From assembly GCA_963675135.1 (NCBI GenBank), contig OY776124.1:15452677-15516676 (forward strand): a stretch of 64,000 nucleotides of DNA, written 5' to 3'. Made by a program: the position numbers and the translations under genes. The notes beneath the pieces are model-generated. The model was given only the letters and a program-made list of their open reading frames with translations. It was not told where the DNA came from and did not search any database. Source of the DNA: Galeopsis tetrahit (taxonomy: Eukaryota; Streptophyta; Magnoliopsida; Lamiales; Lamiaceae). Numbering within the stretch: the stretch's first letter is position 1; the number at the start of each line of letters is the position of its first letter. Shown here in pieces: positions 21,861 to 34,286 of this stretch.

Positions 21861-22091
21861 GGCTACATTTGGATGAGAGATTTAGACTATGCATTTAAAT
21901 TTATAATCAAAATTCACTCCATTTATTTAGATTAAAAAATAAATAAATGAATTTTAAATACTTAGACTTTTAGCCCTTTTTCTTTAAAGTTAAAATTGTG
22001 AAAATTTCAAATTCTCACTAAAACTATTTATTTTTAATTCATTTCATTTGAAATTTCTTCTCAAATCAAATCCTTTCATCCAAACACAACC
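21861..22091. mobile_element. Tourist-like MITE (PIF/Harbinger type)
   Basis: 231 bases with inverted ends GGCTACATTTGGATGA and GGTTGTGTTTGGATGA, flanked by the 3-bp duplication TTA (21858-21860 and 22092-22094). No coding. Confidence 0.75.
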
Positions 22092-22094
22092 TTA

Positions 22095-22756
22095 AGGAAA
22101 AAGTGAGATTGAACCAGTGACATATTTTCTTTAAAAAAATATGTACAGTAATTGTTTTTATACTAATAGGTAAAATACACAAATATATTGTAAATAAATA
22201 TATATTTTATTATTTTATAATAGATAAAATATATAAATATCTCAACATTTCAGTTAATTTAATAATATATTCCCTCCTTAACAATCTTTACAATGTCATT
22301 ACAACTTATGATACATTTGATTCATAAATAGAGATAATTATTATAAACTTAACGCCGATCAATTGATACATTCTTTAGTAAGCATCAAGTAATGTGCGTG
22401 CACTATAATTATGTTTTTAACATGACGTAAAAAAAATTAAAATTTGTTTACACAATATTTTTCCTTTTATAAACTGGTAATTGATGTATTATTTCTTTCA
22501 GTACATCGCTGGCATTTTACTCCAGTTTCAGGTACTTTATTCGTTCATACACCAAATTAATAATGCACAAAAAGTCACACACATTTGTTTGTTCTATATA
22601 TGTGTATGTCTACAATGTGATACACAAATAAACATATTAATTATACATGCTTCATGTGTATTTTTTTTTTAATCACTAATATAGAAGTTTTGTTATTAAT
22701 GAGTACAAGGAGTACTATAACCCATCATACAAAAATGCATTTATCCTCCTATATAA
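22095..22756. other. AT-rich spacer
   Basis: No gene or clear element is seen; composition is strongly AT with short TATATA runs. Confidence 0.5.
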
Positions 22757-22990
22757 GCAATTCATGGCGAATAGCGAATATAGTCTAGCAAAGAAAGTAC
22801 TTTATAAGAAGGGCAATTCATGGCGAATAGCGAATATAGTCTAGCAAAGAATGTAGTTTACAAGAAGGGCAATTCATGGCGAATAGCGAATATAGTCTAG
22901 CAAAGAAAGTAGTTTATAAGAAGGGCAATTCATGGCGAATAGCGAATATAGTCTAGCAAAGAATGTAGTTTACAAGAAGGGCAATTCATG
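22757..22990 (+). repeat. 56-bp tandem repeat, four copies plus the gene start
   Basis: GCAATTCATGGCGAATAGCG recurs with its ATG at 22764, 22820, 22876, 22932 and 22988, exactly 56 bases apart. Odd copies read AAAGAAAGTA and even copies AAAGAATGTA, so the array looks like a duplicated 112-base dimer. Because 56 is not a multiple of three, each earlier ATG opens a short peptide that ends within the next copy. Confidence 0.92.
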
Positions 22991-23358
22991 GCGAATAGCG
23001 AATATAGTCTAGCAAAGAAAGTAGTTTACAAAAAGGGCAGTAACAAAGATGATTATTTTATTATGACAATTGATACTGACCATAACTTATGGTATATAAG
23101 TTATGGGGATGATAAGTGGGTGTTAGTGATTAGTATTGATTGGAGTGACAAATATGTCGATCTTGTTAATTTGAAGGGACAATTTTTTAGGAATTTGATT
23201 CAAGGTTTGAGTGGACGACATTTGGCAATGATATACAACATTCTTCTTCGGAAAGACATCTGGTGGAATCTAATGGTGGGAAGTTGCATTTGATTGAGAA
23301 GGTGGTGGGTGAAGACATGAGCACCTTTAAATGGACTTCAAAACTTGAAATCTAAATA
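22988..23358 (+). pseudogene. DUF295/KIB1-like F-box family fragment, frameshifted
   Basis: From the ATG at 22988 the frame gives MANSEYSLAKKVVYKKGS ... LWYISYGDDKWVLV ... DLVNLKGQFF and stops at 23293. A second frame overlapping its end reads LVESNGGKLHLIEKVVGEDM to a stop near 23357. Beta-propeller DUF295 proteins (plant F-box/KIB1-like) have the order W-V, D-V-I-KG-FYA, YLVES-GELL, which fits these pieces if a small frameshift lies near 23260. The fragment lacks the N-terminal F-box and the C-terminal half. The assignment rests on short motifs and could be wrong; no function is implied. Confidence 0.45.
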
Positions 23359-23648
23359 AAAAGAAAAAATGAAATCCACTTATAGAAAAAGAGAGTCTGA
23401 AAAATGATGCACATAACTACATCGTTGAGCTTTAAATTAAAGCCGCTCATATGAGGTCGTCAACGTCTTTAATTTTAATTTTTTCACATTCTTTGCACAA
23501 ATATTATATATCTAATTTATTTTTAAAATATTATGTATATATATAATATATACAATATCATAACATTTCAGTACTTATCAACGACAGAGGGTGCATTTTT
23601 TTTTTTTTTTTTTTGACGATACATTAGGAGGAAAGGATAACACAAATA

Positions 23649-26600
23649 TTAAAAACAACTCCTAATATAGTCTGGAATGTTATTTCCAACCCAATCGTAA
23701 GGTGTTGAAAAATTCCGAGCAACTTGCGCCAGCAAATGTGCTACCTGGTTTCTATCTCTGTGAATAAAGTTGCAATCCCAATAGAAAAAATTCTTCATGT
23801 GATTCCTGATTTTTTGAGTAAGAATCTTCTCTACACCTTCAACCTCAAATTTTGCATTAATAGCATTCACAGCAGATAATGAATTCATGCATATCTTCGT
23901 GATTTTCAAATTTCGTTTGGAGCACAAATCCAAACCAGCTTCCGCAGCAAGAAGTTTAGCAACCATAATTGATCCTGGATTATCAATACGCTTACCTCCT
24001 GCTAAAACCAACACATCATCCGTATTGAAAACAACAAAACCCACAACAAAAAACTCATCAGCCACATTAAAGGCAGCATCAGAGAATAGAGAAAGACCCT
24101 CATCAAAATTCGTATGATCATCAATTTGGTTTGGGGCCTTAGTATTATTGTTGTTAAGAATTAATGCAGAGTTCATGAAATCATGCCATAAAGCACTGCC
24201 CAGTTTAAATCACAATTTAAAGGAATTTGGATCATAGAACCATCATGTTCCTTCAAATGCGTCCACTTACATCTTTCTTTCCAAATTGCCCAAGCCATTA
24301 TAAGCACAAGAGAAGCAAATTGTTGATCAAAATGATCCTTTAATGCTAACAAAAACTATTGCAGTGAGCCCTGAGTAAAACCCTTCAACTTATCCTAAAG
24401 TCCCTGCTTCTTCCAAGCATTTCTAGCAAAAAAAACATTCAAATAGAACATGTTTCGTATTTGCATAAAATGCTCCACAGTAAGAACAAAAGGGGTCAAT
24501 GGGGATGTGATGATTCATTAAGTTACCTTCAGTAGCCAACGTGTCATTGAGCAATTTCCAGCCAAAGATACGGACTTCAGTGGGAACGCGAAGCTTCCAA
24601 ATAAAATCTCAAAGTTCCTTTGAAGTCCCCTTGCCAGAATAAGAAGGATGGTTGCGCTCAGTCGTGACCCAATCATGATGCGAGGCTAAATAGTAGACCG
24701 AAGCCACTGAGTAATTTCTAGATGAATTTGCAGGCCAGAATCGTTGATCCTCATAAGGAGCATTCAGCAAAGGTATCTGGATAATGGCATCTACTTCAAT
24801 TGGCCAAAAAGCTTGACGAATAAGATTCTCATTCCAAGTATGATTAGGTTGAATGAATCTATTGACCATCGAGGCACTTGCAACGCGTGACAAAATTCGG
24901 CCATCTTTGAAAGTTGGGATCCACCGTTCTTTAAAAATAGATATAGACTTACCATTGTCAATACGCCATCTAATACCAATGTCAAGGATATCCCTACTCC
25001 AAAGCATCGATCTCCAAATAAACGAAGGATTAGAACCCAAATCAACATTAAGAATTCTAGCTTGTCGAAAATAACGAGCCTTGAACAATTTGGATACTAA
25101 AGTTTCAGGCCTTTGTAAAATCCTCCAAACTTGTTTGGCCAGCAGAGCTTTGTTAAATAAAGTAAGCTTTCGAAAATTCAGACCCCCTTCATCTTTTGGC
25201 TTACACAGATAATTCCAATTCTTCCAATGAACCTTTCTTTGCCATTCATTAGTGCCCCACCAAAAGTTGGCCATTAGTTTTTCAATATCTCTGCATATTG
25301 ATGTTGGGATTCTAAAACACGACATTGCATATAACGGTATAGCTTGCAGTACTGATTTGATAAGGACTTCTTTCCCCCATTCTGAAAATTGCTTATGGCT
25401 CCACGAATTGATTCTTTGCCTTACACGGTCAACCAAGTAACTAAATTGGATTCTTTTTGCCTTTGCCGAAAAAGTTGGGAGCCCCAAATAAATAGCATGG
25501 CCATTTGAGGAGCGGACCCCCAGCATGTGTTTAACTATCTCCTTATTTTCAGAAAGCGTGATTGGACTGAATGTAATAGCCAACTTTTCAAAATTCACAA
25601 GTTGACCAGAAGCCTCTTCGTAAACCTTAATGCATTGTTTAAGGGGCATGCATTCTTTTTTTGAAGCCTTACAGAAAATCAGACTATCATCCGCGAAGAA
25701 CAAATGAGAAATAATAGGAGCTTCTCTAGAAATCTTAAGGCCTGAGAATTTCTTTTGATTTGTTTCATCAACCAGGATAGAAGAGAGATTTTGTGCACAA
25801 ATAACAAATAGATAGGGGGATAGAGGGTCACTTTGTCGAAGACCTCTTGATGGCTTGAAGGAAGGAGAAAGATTACCATTAATGAAGATGTTGTATGCAA
25901 CCGAGGAGACACATTCAGAGATGAGGCGAATCCATTTGGAAGTGAATCCAAGCCGACGCATTGCTTCTTTAAGAAAAGGCCATTCCACACGATCATAAGC
26001 TTTGCTCATATCAAGTTTTAGCGCAACGTAGCCTTCTTTGCTCTTAGATGATCTAATCCAATGGAGACATTCAAAGGCTATGAGGATTTTATCAGAGATA
26101 GGTCGGCCCGGAATGAAAGCACTCTGATAATGGTCAATCATATCATCCATCCACATCTTCAAACGATTTGTAATAACCCTGGAGAGGATACGGTAACACA
26201 CATTGCAGAGGCTTATATGACGGAATTGCATGACGTTTATCGAATTCTTGACTTTTGGGATTAACACAATAGTGGTTTTATTCCATGATTCCAAAGATTT
26301 TCCACCATTCAGATGTTCAAGAATTTGCTTTGTAACTTCCTCTCCAATCGTATTCCAATTTGATTGATAAAAAGAGGCTGGAAAACCATCAGGCCCCGGA
26401 GCCTTTCAAGGGTTAAGGTCCTTAATGGCTTTAAAAACCTCCTCCCGAGAGAAAGGTACATCCAGCATGTTTAGTTGATAATCCGAAATCATCTTCTGCA
26501 TGTGATGTGTAGCTGCAGCAACCTTTTGAGGACTTGGGTTGCAGGATTTGAACAAACCATGAAAATACCTTAAAAAAGCTCCTTGAATCTGATGTTCATG

Positions 26601-27765
26601 ATAAACCCATTCCCCCGTTTCCAGTTGAAGTCTAGTGATTTGATTCCGACGTTTTCATTGAGTAGCACGATTATGGAAAAATCGTGTATTTCTGTCACCC
26701 TCCTTCAACCAAGAAATTCGAGATCGTTGCTTCCAATACCATTCATCTTGAGAATAAAGTTTTTCCACCTCCTTTTCACAAGCATCAACACGATCAAAGT
26801 CTAGAATATTGCTTTCCTCATTCAATTGTGAATTGAGTTGGTTTTGCATATGAACAATACGCTCCTTAAGATCCCCCCCCCCCCTTTTTTCTGCCAAACT
26901 GTGAGAGCCTTACTGCAATGATTCAAAGAGCTTTGCAAATTACTATCTTTCCCTTTAACAACCCAAAATTTCTTAATTGTATCTTTGAAGTCATGTTCTT
27001 TTATCCAAAAGTTTTCAAAGCGAAAGGCATTTCGGCTCTTAAACTGGCTGGCCATAGCCTGTTCATCACACAAAATTAAAATAGGACGATGGTCAGACCC
27101 CATGAAGTCGAGAGTTGAAGCCTTATAAGAGGGAAATAACTGTAACCATTCCTTATTAGCAACAAAACGATCAAACTTCTCTTGAATAAACTCAACCCCT
27201 CTTCTCTTGTTATGTCAAGTAAATTTTGGCCCATTTGTTCTAAGATTAGTTAATTGGTTGTGATCCAGAACTTCCTAAAAGTCTAACAATCTTGACAAAG
27301 GTTTTTTAATGCCCCCCCCCCCCTATCCGAATGGTATAGTGTTTCGTTGAAATCACCCCCCACAAGCCAAGCATTACAATCCAGATGGGTGTAGTTTTTA
27401 AGCCTCTTAAGAAGGTCCCAAGAAAATTTCCTTTCAATCAAATTAGGGTTACCATAGAAACCCGTAAATCTCCATCTATGATCATTAAGAGAAACTACAC
27501 AATCAATATGAGCACTAGAATAAGAAACAACATCAACCAAATCATCCTTCCATAAAATCATGAGTCCACCAGAAAGACCATTAGCATTAACCGAAAGGCA
27601 AGATTGAAAACAAAGTTTAACCTTAAAAAACTCAGCCCTAAGAGAAGAACACTTAGTTTCTGAAATAAACAAAACATGAGGATGATAACTGGAAACAAGT
27701 CTACTAAGATACTTAAACGCTCGAGCACTACGGACACCTCGAGCGTTCCAACAAATGGCGATCAT
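23649..27765 (-). pseudogene. LINE ORF2: endonuclease, reverse transcriptase, RNase H
   Basis: The apurinic endonuclease domain starts MIAICWNARG at 27765, with FISETK, GGDFNE (about 27350) and GSDHRPI (about 27100). RT spans 26500-24609 with ALKLDMSKAYDRVEW, RGLRQSDPLSPYLF and the catalytic FFADDSLIF (about 25700). A zf-RVT region follows, broken at 24609. RNase H (23649-24176) has FSDAAFN, KLLAAEAGLDL and HRDRNQVAHLLAQ. Breaks include a frameshift in a C/G run near 27311-27323, another in the G run at 26873-26884, a stop at the QxKRRNQ junction near 26655 and a TGA at 24609. The RT block itself is intact over 561 codons. Confidence 0.88.
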
Positions 27766-29281
27766 TCTCCACGGCAGGACTGAGTAACCTCAGCCTCCGC
27801 CTTATCAGAAAACACGATTGCACAACCAATGACTTCACACATGATGCGAGCCTTTTTGAACAAACCTTCAGTCTCCTTCACAATTTCACCCTCAGACCAA
27901 CCACGCCCACCTCCCCAGAATTCCATCATCTCACCAGACGCTTCTCTCCAAGCCCTTTTCTTGTATGGCAGAACATTACTTTTTACAGAATCAGCCTCCT
28001 CAGATATTGATTTGTCAGTGAAAATAACATCAGTCTCTGGAATTGCATGTCCCTTCTGAGTTTCCTGTTCAAAGATCGGAACAAAAGGAACTTCTCCCTC
28101 ATAGATAATTTCAACAAATGTCTCATAGTTGCAGGAAGAGAGATCTTTGCCCACATAATGAGTCACCCGATAATCTCGTCCGTTATCCACACCCGAAAGA
28201 GGCTCTTTCAAGACACAATGTTGAAAACCAGAAGGGATTGTGAACGATAAGGGAGCTAACTACATACTTGTACGGGGATCAAATCGCCCCAACGTCGACG
28301 AGACACCAATGTGCTAGGGGTTAGTATCATCATTTCTAGTTGGCATCAACTCCTCAAAATGATGAACCACTTGCCTTTTAATAGTGCCTATAGCTAACCA
28401 GTCTAGTCTCAACTTCATCATCTTCAATCACTACCGCCTTGCCCTTGGACCCAGGCCTAGCCTCCTCCTGAATCTACTCCTGCACTCGTGCCTGCTCCCC
28501 CGCACCAATATTCAGAAGATTGAAGAAATTAGCAAGTTCATCAGGAGAGGGGCCCTTTTTTTGTCCGCTTGAAGCCAAGTTGGAAAGTAGCGATGAAGTT
28601 AACACCACTCCCCCGTCTGCCCAAAAGCAAGTCTGCATTCCTTTTCAGAGTGGTCCAGCAATTCACAAAGCGAGCAAAAACCATAAAGCCTTTCATATCT
28701 AAAAACGGCCGTAACCGGCTCGTCTTCCACAGTTATGTAAAAAAACCGGCACAAAGGCTTAGACACATCCATTAACACCCGAATCCTAAGACACTCCCCC
28801 CATGCATCATCCCCCTCCTTAGCGTCGACCGCTAAAACTTCCCCCACAATGCTTCTTATTTTCATGCCTAACACTTTGCTCATAGCATACAACTGAAGAC
28901 CGTGAACCTAGACCCAAAAAGGGACCATGCAAAGAGAGAGTGGGAAAGTTTTTCACCTCCATGCAGAAGCTGCAGAGCAATAAGAGACCGTCAGAGGTTC
29001 CATGGTTGTCGATCAAGGACATCCTGCACTTCTGACGCCTCAGAAAAGGTAAGGAGAAAGAGACCTTCCCCAATACCCACAATCTTCAAATGGGTTCTCA
29101 ACCGCCAAGTTCTTCCCAACACTTCTTTCAGTTCGGCGATGCTGAAAGTCCTAGTTGCTACAAAACGCATAGCTATTGAATTTTTTGGAATAGCAAGTTT
29201 AGCTCTTTGCGCCACAATATGTGTGGTTTCTTTGCTCGTGATCCTAAAGTTCTCCATCATCATATTGAGTGAATCCACCAT
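27762..29281 (-). pseudogene. LINE ORF1 (RNA-binding protein, DUF4283 and CCHC knuckle)
   Basis: The start MVDSLNMMMENF at 29281 leads into a DUF4283-like N-terminus (FSIAELKEVLGRTW, IGEGLFLLTFSE, VLDRQPWNL). After frame breaks between about 28990 and 28890 it resumes with WGECLRIRVLMDVSKPL and a zinc knuckle CSLCELLDHSEKEC (CX2CX4HX4C, near 28650). The C-terminal acidic part (27762-28211) ends GE and its TGA overlaps the ORF2 start as ATGA. The protein would bind LINE RNA. At least two frame disruptions make it non-functional. Confidence 0.8.
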
Positions 29282-29804
29282 GTTTTGAGAGAGAGAAAGG
29301 AAAGATTTAAGAGAAAGAAATTCTTGAGGTGGTGGAGAGGAAGTGAAGCCCTCAATCCAATATATAAAGGAGTCCTCCCCACAAAATTGTGTGTGAACAA
29401 AAACCACGGCCCAAGAGTGTATTGGAAAACCAGAGGTCGGATGATGTAGAAAAACAAAACCCCCGAAATATATATATTCGCCCAATCCCATTCAAAATAA
29501 CCATTTCTTGTCTCTAAGAAATCAACCAGAGGCAAACTGGACACTCCCAATGCATGCGCGAGTGGGTAACAAGCTTCTGCAAAAAACAAATCCCCTCTAA
29601 ATCTAATGATTGAAAAATACAAATACACCAAAGCAAATCGAATAGAAAGAGTATGGAGGTATGAAAAACGAAAATCAAGAGAAATTGATAGGGAAGAGCA
29701 AGAAAATGTTCTCGGAAGATGAACCGACGGGAGGGAAAACTTTTTAGGAGAAACAAAAATTCTTTCCGTAGAGAGAGAATTCTTGAGGTTGACAGATGGT
29801 GCAT

Positions 29805-30126
29805 GTTGTGTGTGATCATAATCTGAAAAGGCACAGAAGAAAATAGCAGTAGATTTTGCAGAAAAAATACTACTATTCACTCTATAAGTGTAAATTAGCA
29901 AAAATTTAGTGAAAATAACACAAAGTCCTATTAAATTAAACAAAATGATTAACATGTGATCAATGATAGGAAATTGGCAATTAATGATAGTACATGTTAC
30001 TTTTTTTTTTTGAAAAAAGGGAAATTTTATTGCTAACGAGTACACAGGGGTACTCAATCCGTAATGTTACACTCTAAATTTCTAAATTTCTCGAGAACAC
30101 TTTCTTAGTATCTACAATCACCTTTG
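29805..30126. other. Spacer with a possible truncated LINE/SINE tail
   Basis: A T-run at 30001-30011 followed by GAAATTTTATTGCTAACGAG resembles the reversed 3' end of a truncated retroposon. Nothing else is recognisable. Confidence 0.35.
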
Positions 30127-30136
30127 CTCAATCATA

Positions 30137-31770
30137 GAGAAAATTTTATTTTTAGTCCAATAAATTTGAGACATTCCAAAATAAATCCTTTAAGTTTCAA
30201 CTTTACAAAATACTTTCTTTACTTTTCATTTTTAATCATTTTTTACATCAATTTTAATCCTTTATGTTTTAATCCTTTACAAAATGCCACATGTCATGCC
30301 AAATCACTCTCTTCTCTATATATATCAATAAAAAAAGCTAATAACACCCCAAAATACTTTATACACACCCCATAATTTTAAATACAAAAATAAATACATA
30401 TAAAATGACTAAATAACCCTTATATAAATAGAGATTAAAATAATTAAAAATAATAACTTAAAACAATCTGAAAAAAAGTAATTAAAATTTAAAAGTATTT
30501 TAAAAAATTAACTAAATATTTAAAAATAAACAATATAAATGAATTAATTCATTTTTAAAAATATAATCTTATAAAATTAAATAGAATCTGAAATTAAAAA
30601 ATAAATCATCAAAACAAAATTAAAATAAAAATATTGAAAAAATTCAATAAAACGTAAAGAAAAAAGTAAATTAAAAAAAAAATCAATAAAAAAAGTAAGA
30701 TTTCATTTTTTTTATTTAATTTTCTTAATATTTATTTTTGATTGAGTCGATTTTTTTTTCATTTTTCTTTTATTTAGTTTTTTTAAAAAATTGAATCATT
30801 AATTGGTATTTTAATTTAATTATTTTATAAATTTAATTTGATTTATTTAATATTTTTAGATTTAATTTGGATTTAATTGATTTTTTCCATTCAAATATTT
30901 TTTTAATATTTAGTTGATTTTTTTTAATATTTTCAAATTTTATTTAGTTTCTCGTATTATTGAATTTTTTTAAATTAATTTTTAAAATTTATATATAGTT
31001 TTAATGATTTGGTTGAATTTTAAATTATATTTTTTGTTTTTATTCCATTTGTATTTGTTTTGAGAGATAAAGGGTAAATATGAAAGAATTGGGGTGTGTT
31101 TAGTAATAAAAAATGATTTTTAAATTTTAGTGGGGTGTGTATAACATTTGAGGTTTGTATAACATTTTATGGGTTGTTAGTAGCCTTACCCGAAAAAATG
31201 CATCTACTTCAAACTAATTAATCGCTCATCTATATATATGGAAAAAAAAAAAACTATGCATCTACTCCAAACTAATTAATCAATTTATTTAAAATATATT
31301 TATTTATTATGAGTATTTGATAAAATCATGATATTATTATGAAATTTAGTTATACGTTTCAATTAATAGAGGAAAATAAGATTCACATAATTAACATCGA
31401 TCATTCATAACTGCACCACCCTTTGGTTTCGTTTATGAAATTTATTTTGTTTCATGTTTTTTCAAGTTATTTTTTTAATTATTTTACTCTTTATTTATGT
31501 AAGGGTTACTTAGTCATTTTATATGTATCTATTTTTGTATTTAAAATTATGGGGTGTGTATAGAGTATTTTGGGGTGTTATTAGTTTTTTTTTATTAATA
31601 TATATAGAGAAGAGAGTGATGTGGCATGACATGTGGCATTTTGTAAAGGATTAAAATTGGTGTAAAAAGGGATTAAAATTGAAAGGTAAATGACGTATTT
31701 TATAAAGTTGAAACTTAAAGGATTTATTTTGAAATATCTCAAACTTATAGACTAAAAATAAAATTTCCTC
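30137..31770. mobile_element. Mutator-like element with about 300-bp inverted ends
   Basis: Left end 30137-30430 and right end 31497-31770 are inverted copies: the left GAGAAAATTTTATTTTTAG pairs with the complement of CTAAAAATAAAATTTCCTC. The match continues through CAAAATGCCACATGTCATGC and beyond. A perfect 10-bp duplication CTCAATCATA flanks it (30127-30136 and 31771-31780). Long inverted ends with a 9-11-bp duplication are the Mutator signature. The interior is extremely AT-rich and non-coding. Confidence 0.85.
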
Positions 31771-31847
31771 CTCAATCATATATATAAATGGATCACAACA
31801 CCAAGCTGAAATTGATGAGTTTGGAGCAATCTCTGTCATAAAAACTA

Positions 31848-32140
31848 CTCCCTCCGTCCAATTTCATTATTCTCACTTTTCTTTTTTGGTTGTCCAATTT
31901 TATTATGCCCATTCCCTTTTTGGAAATAATATTATTCACACTACTTTATCTCCACACTCCAACCATCACTTATTTACTTAAATTGTCACTAACTTTATTC
32001 ATAAACAATCACTTTACATATAAATGGACCCCACAACATTCCATCATACCCCCAACTTATCTACTTTATACATAAACTAATCAATATTTATTAAAACTCG
32101 TGCCCGTAGAAATGGACATAATAAAATTGGACGGAGGGAG
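31848..32140. mobile_element. Stowaway MITE
   Basis: Inverted ends CTCCCTCCGTCCAATTT flanked by TA on both sides (31846-31847 and 32141-32142); 293 bases, non-coding. The Mariner-type ends are the common plant CTCCCTCCGTCC family. Confidence 0.88.
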
Positions 32141-32262
32141 TACTAGATTTATTAAACAGTATTGAATGCTAATCTTCCAATTAAGAAAAAAGGGTAATTA
32201 AGATTCTTATAGAATTAGCTAGGAAAATAGTCATCAAATTAATTAATTCCCTTAACTATATA

Positions 32263-32558
32263 CTCCCGCTATTTCATAAATTTTGTTCCATTTCTCATTT
32301 TATATAAAATTAAAGAACATATTTTTTTTGACAAATTTACCTCTAATTATTTTTCTCCCCTTTCTTCTATTTTTTCCTTTTATTTTACCACCTTCCTTTT
32401 CCATCATTTCTTTGACCTTTCCAAACAAATCGTAATTAATATATATTTCAAAAAAATAGGGGCAATTTAGGGAGATCATTGATAAAATTATAAAAACGAC
32501 AAACTTTTTGAAACAAAATTTAAGATCAAATGCGACAAATTTTATGAAACAGAGGGAA
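32263..32558. mobile_element. Stowaway-like MITE, diverged ends
   Basis: It begins CTCCCGCTATTTCATAAATT after TA and ends with the approximate inverse (AATTTTATGAAACAGAGGGAA) before TA. Confidence 0.7.
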
Positions 32559-33306
32559 TATAAATGTGGGTGTTTTTTTTTTTTTTAATCTGTAGACATA
32601 AAGATTGGGCATTTTCCAGAAAGCCCCAATTTGATTCATGCATTTGAGCCGCGCACCCCTACAATTTTGGCGGAAATTTAATTTTCTGACAAAAAAAAAA
32701 AAGACTAGGGGGACGTATTCAATTGAGATTTTGTTGGATTTTTTTGGACATTTAAAATCTGAGGGTATTCATTTCGAATTTTTAAAAGTCTTTCAAAATT
32801 TTGAGGTATTCAATACGGATTTTAAAAAGTCTTTAGAAATCTTTAGTTATTCAACAATCTATGGATTTTAATACTCTATGGATTTCACTATTCAAAATCT
32901 CTTCTAAAAATCAGAGATTTCAACGGATTCTCTAGTAGACTTTGAAAGAGAAGAAAAAAAAACTTTGTTGTTCTTCTAACAAAATTTCAACTACTAACCT
33001 ACTGCATTAGTCTCTTTTGAAAGCACTTGTTATTTGAAACAAAAAGGTATACAACACAAAAACATTATAAAAGTTTTTATTATTTCAGAATTTTACACTA
33101 TAAAACCTGGCTCATGCTATCACAACCTAGAAAAGTAGAGAAAAAGCAGACATTCTTGTTGTATTTCGAACCACAAAATCCTACATAGCCTCACAGTTTA
33201 CAAAATAAAATCAAGAAACGTAACTATGTTCTTCGATAAGCATCACAGATTCTTCACCACCATTATTATAGTGAAAAAGATTACATCTCTGTATTTTAAA
33301 ATTATG

Positions 33307-34158
33307 TGTTGGAAAATGTTGGTTTTGACCACACTTTATAAAATATTAAGTGACAATTTATAATCTGTTTTGCGTAAATGGATTTAGTTGATTTGATTTC
33401 TCAAAACCAAATTTTGGATGAATGAGAAATTAATATTAAAGTTGGTCATTTAGTGTGTGGATAAATACATTGTTGAATGTATTTATAATGGTAATAGTGA
33501 TGGATAGTGACTTGACATGAAATGTCATGTCTTTTGGTGGAATGATTTTAATTATTCCAAAGGTTGTGTCTTTTAGAATTATTGTGTTAATTTAAAGACA
33601 CATCTTTTGGTGAATAATTGATTATCCAAATGTTGTGTCTTTTGGAATTAATGTGTTAATTTAAAAGACATACCTTTTGTGAATAGTTGCTTATTTCTAA
33701 AGGTTGCAACTTTTGGAAAAATAAGTTTATTGTGAAGAGTCACACCTATTACCTAAAGACTATTGGAAGTCTATAAATAGATTCCCCTACATTGGTCTTT
33801 TCATTCATTCAATCATTCGGAAATTCATTTCCATTGATTCATAGTCAAGAAGTGAGAATTTGAGTTAAAACTACATATGCATACTTAACATTTTTGAATT
33901 GTAGTTGCTACATTAGAGTCGAGTCGAAAGTTCCGGATATCCATTTTGAGATTCGCCGATAGCTTCCGATTTGTAGTGCAACAGTCGTGAAGTTTGAAGT
34001 CGTTGTATCTTGGGGACGGTTGCCAGTGATCTGTATTGCACCTGTGTACGGGGCAATAACGTCTTACGGAGATAGAGTCAAACTCTAGCCTCGACTTCCG
34101 TGTTAAAGTTTGTGTCAACATTTAATCTTCGTCTACACATACACCTCTATTTCTAACA
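33307..34158 (+). repeat. 5' LTR of the LARD-like element
   Basis: 852 bases, highly similar to 46102-46952. It contains several repeats of GTGTCTTTTRGAATTA-type blocks (33550-33720) and a TATA-like CTATAAATAGATTC at 33771-33784. Confidence 0.88.
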
Positions 34159-34286
34159 ATCGTAAGACGTTGTTTTTGTGTATTCGAAGATTTGCATGTA
34201 AGTGACAAAAGATCTCACTCATTCTCAGGGAAGTTTATTTCAAAATCATTTGTCAATTTTAAATTAAATTCCTTTGAAATTGATTA

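Larger units (their letters stand above)
23597..29790 (-). mobile_element. Full-length L1-type LINE retrotransposon
   Basis: It reads on the minus strand with a poly(A) tail (T-run 23597-23614), RNase H, RT, endonuclease and ORF1. Candidate target duplications are GACAGAGGGTGCAT (23583-23596) and GACAGATGGTGCAT (29791-29804), 13 of 14 bases alike, giving a 6.19 kb element with about 500 bases of 5' UTR. Both ORFs carry frameshifts and stops. RNase H downstream of RT marks the plant L1 branch that has acquired that domain. Confidence 0.85.

Noticed and set aside
29260..30057. 265-codon minus frame, hydrophobic
   Set aside because: Crosses the LINE 5' UTR, the target duplication and a T-run; low-complexity Phe/Leu/Ser, no family features.
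33885..34121. 78-codon minus frame, repeated at 46679-46915
   Set aside because: Lies in both LTRs of the LARD-like element on the antisense strand; repeated because the LTR is.
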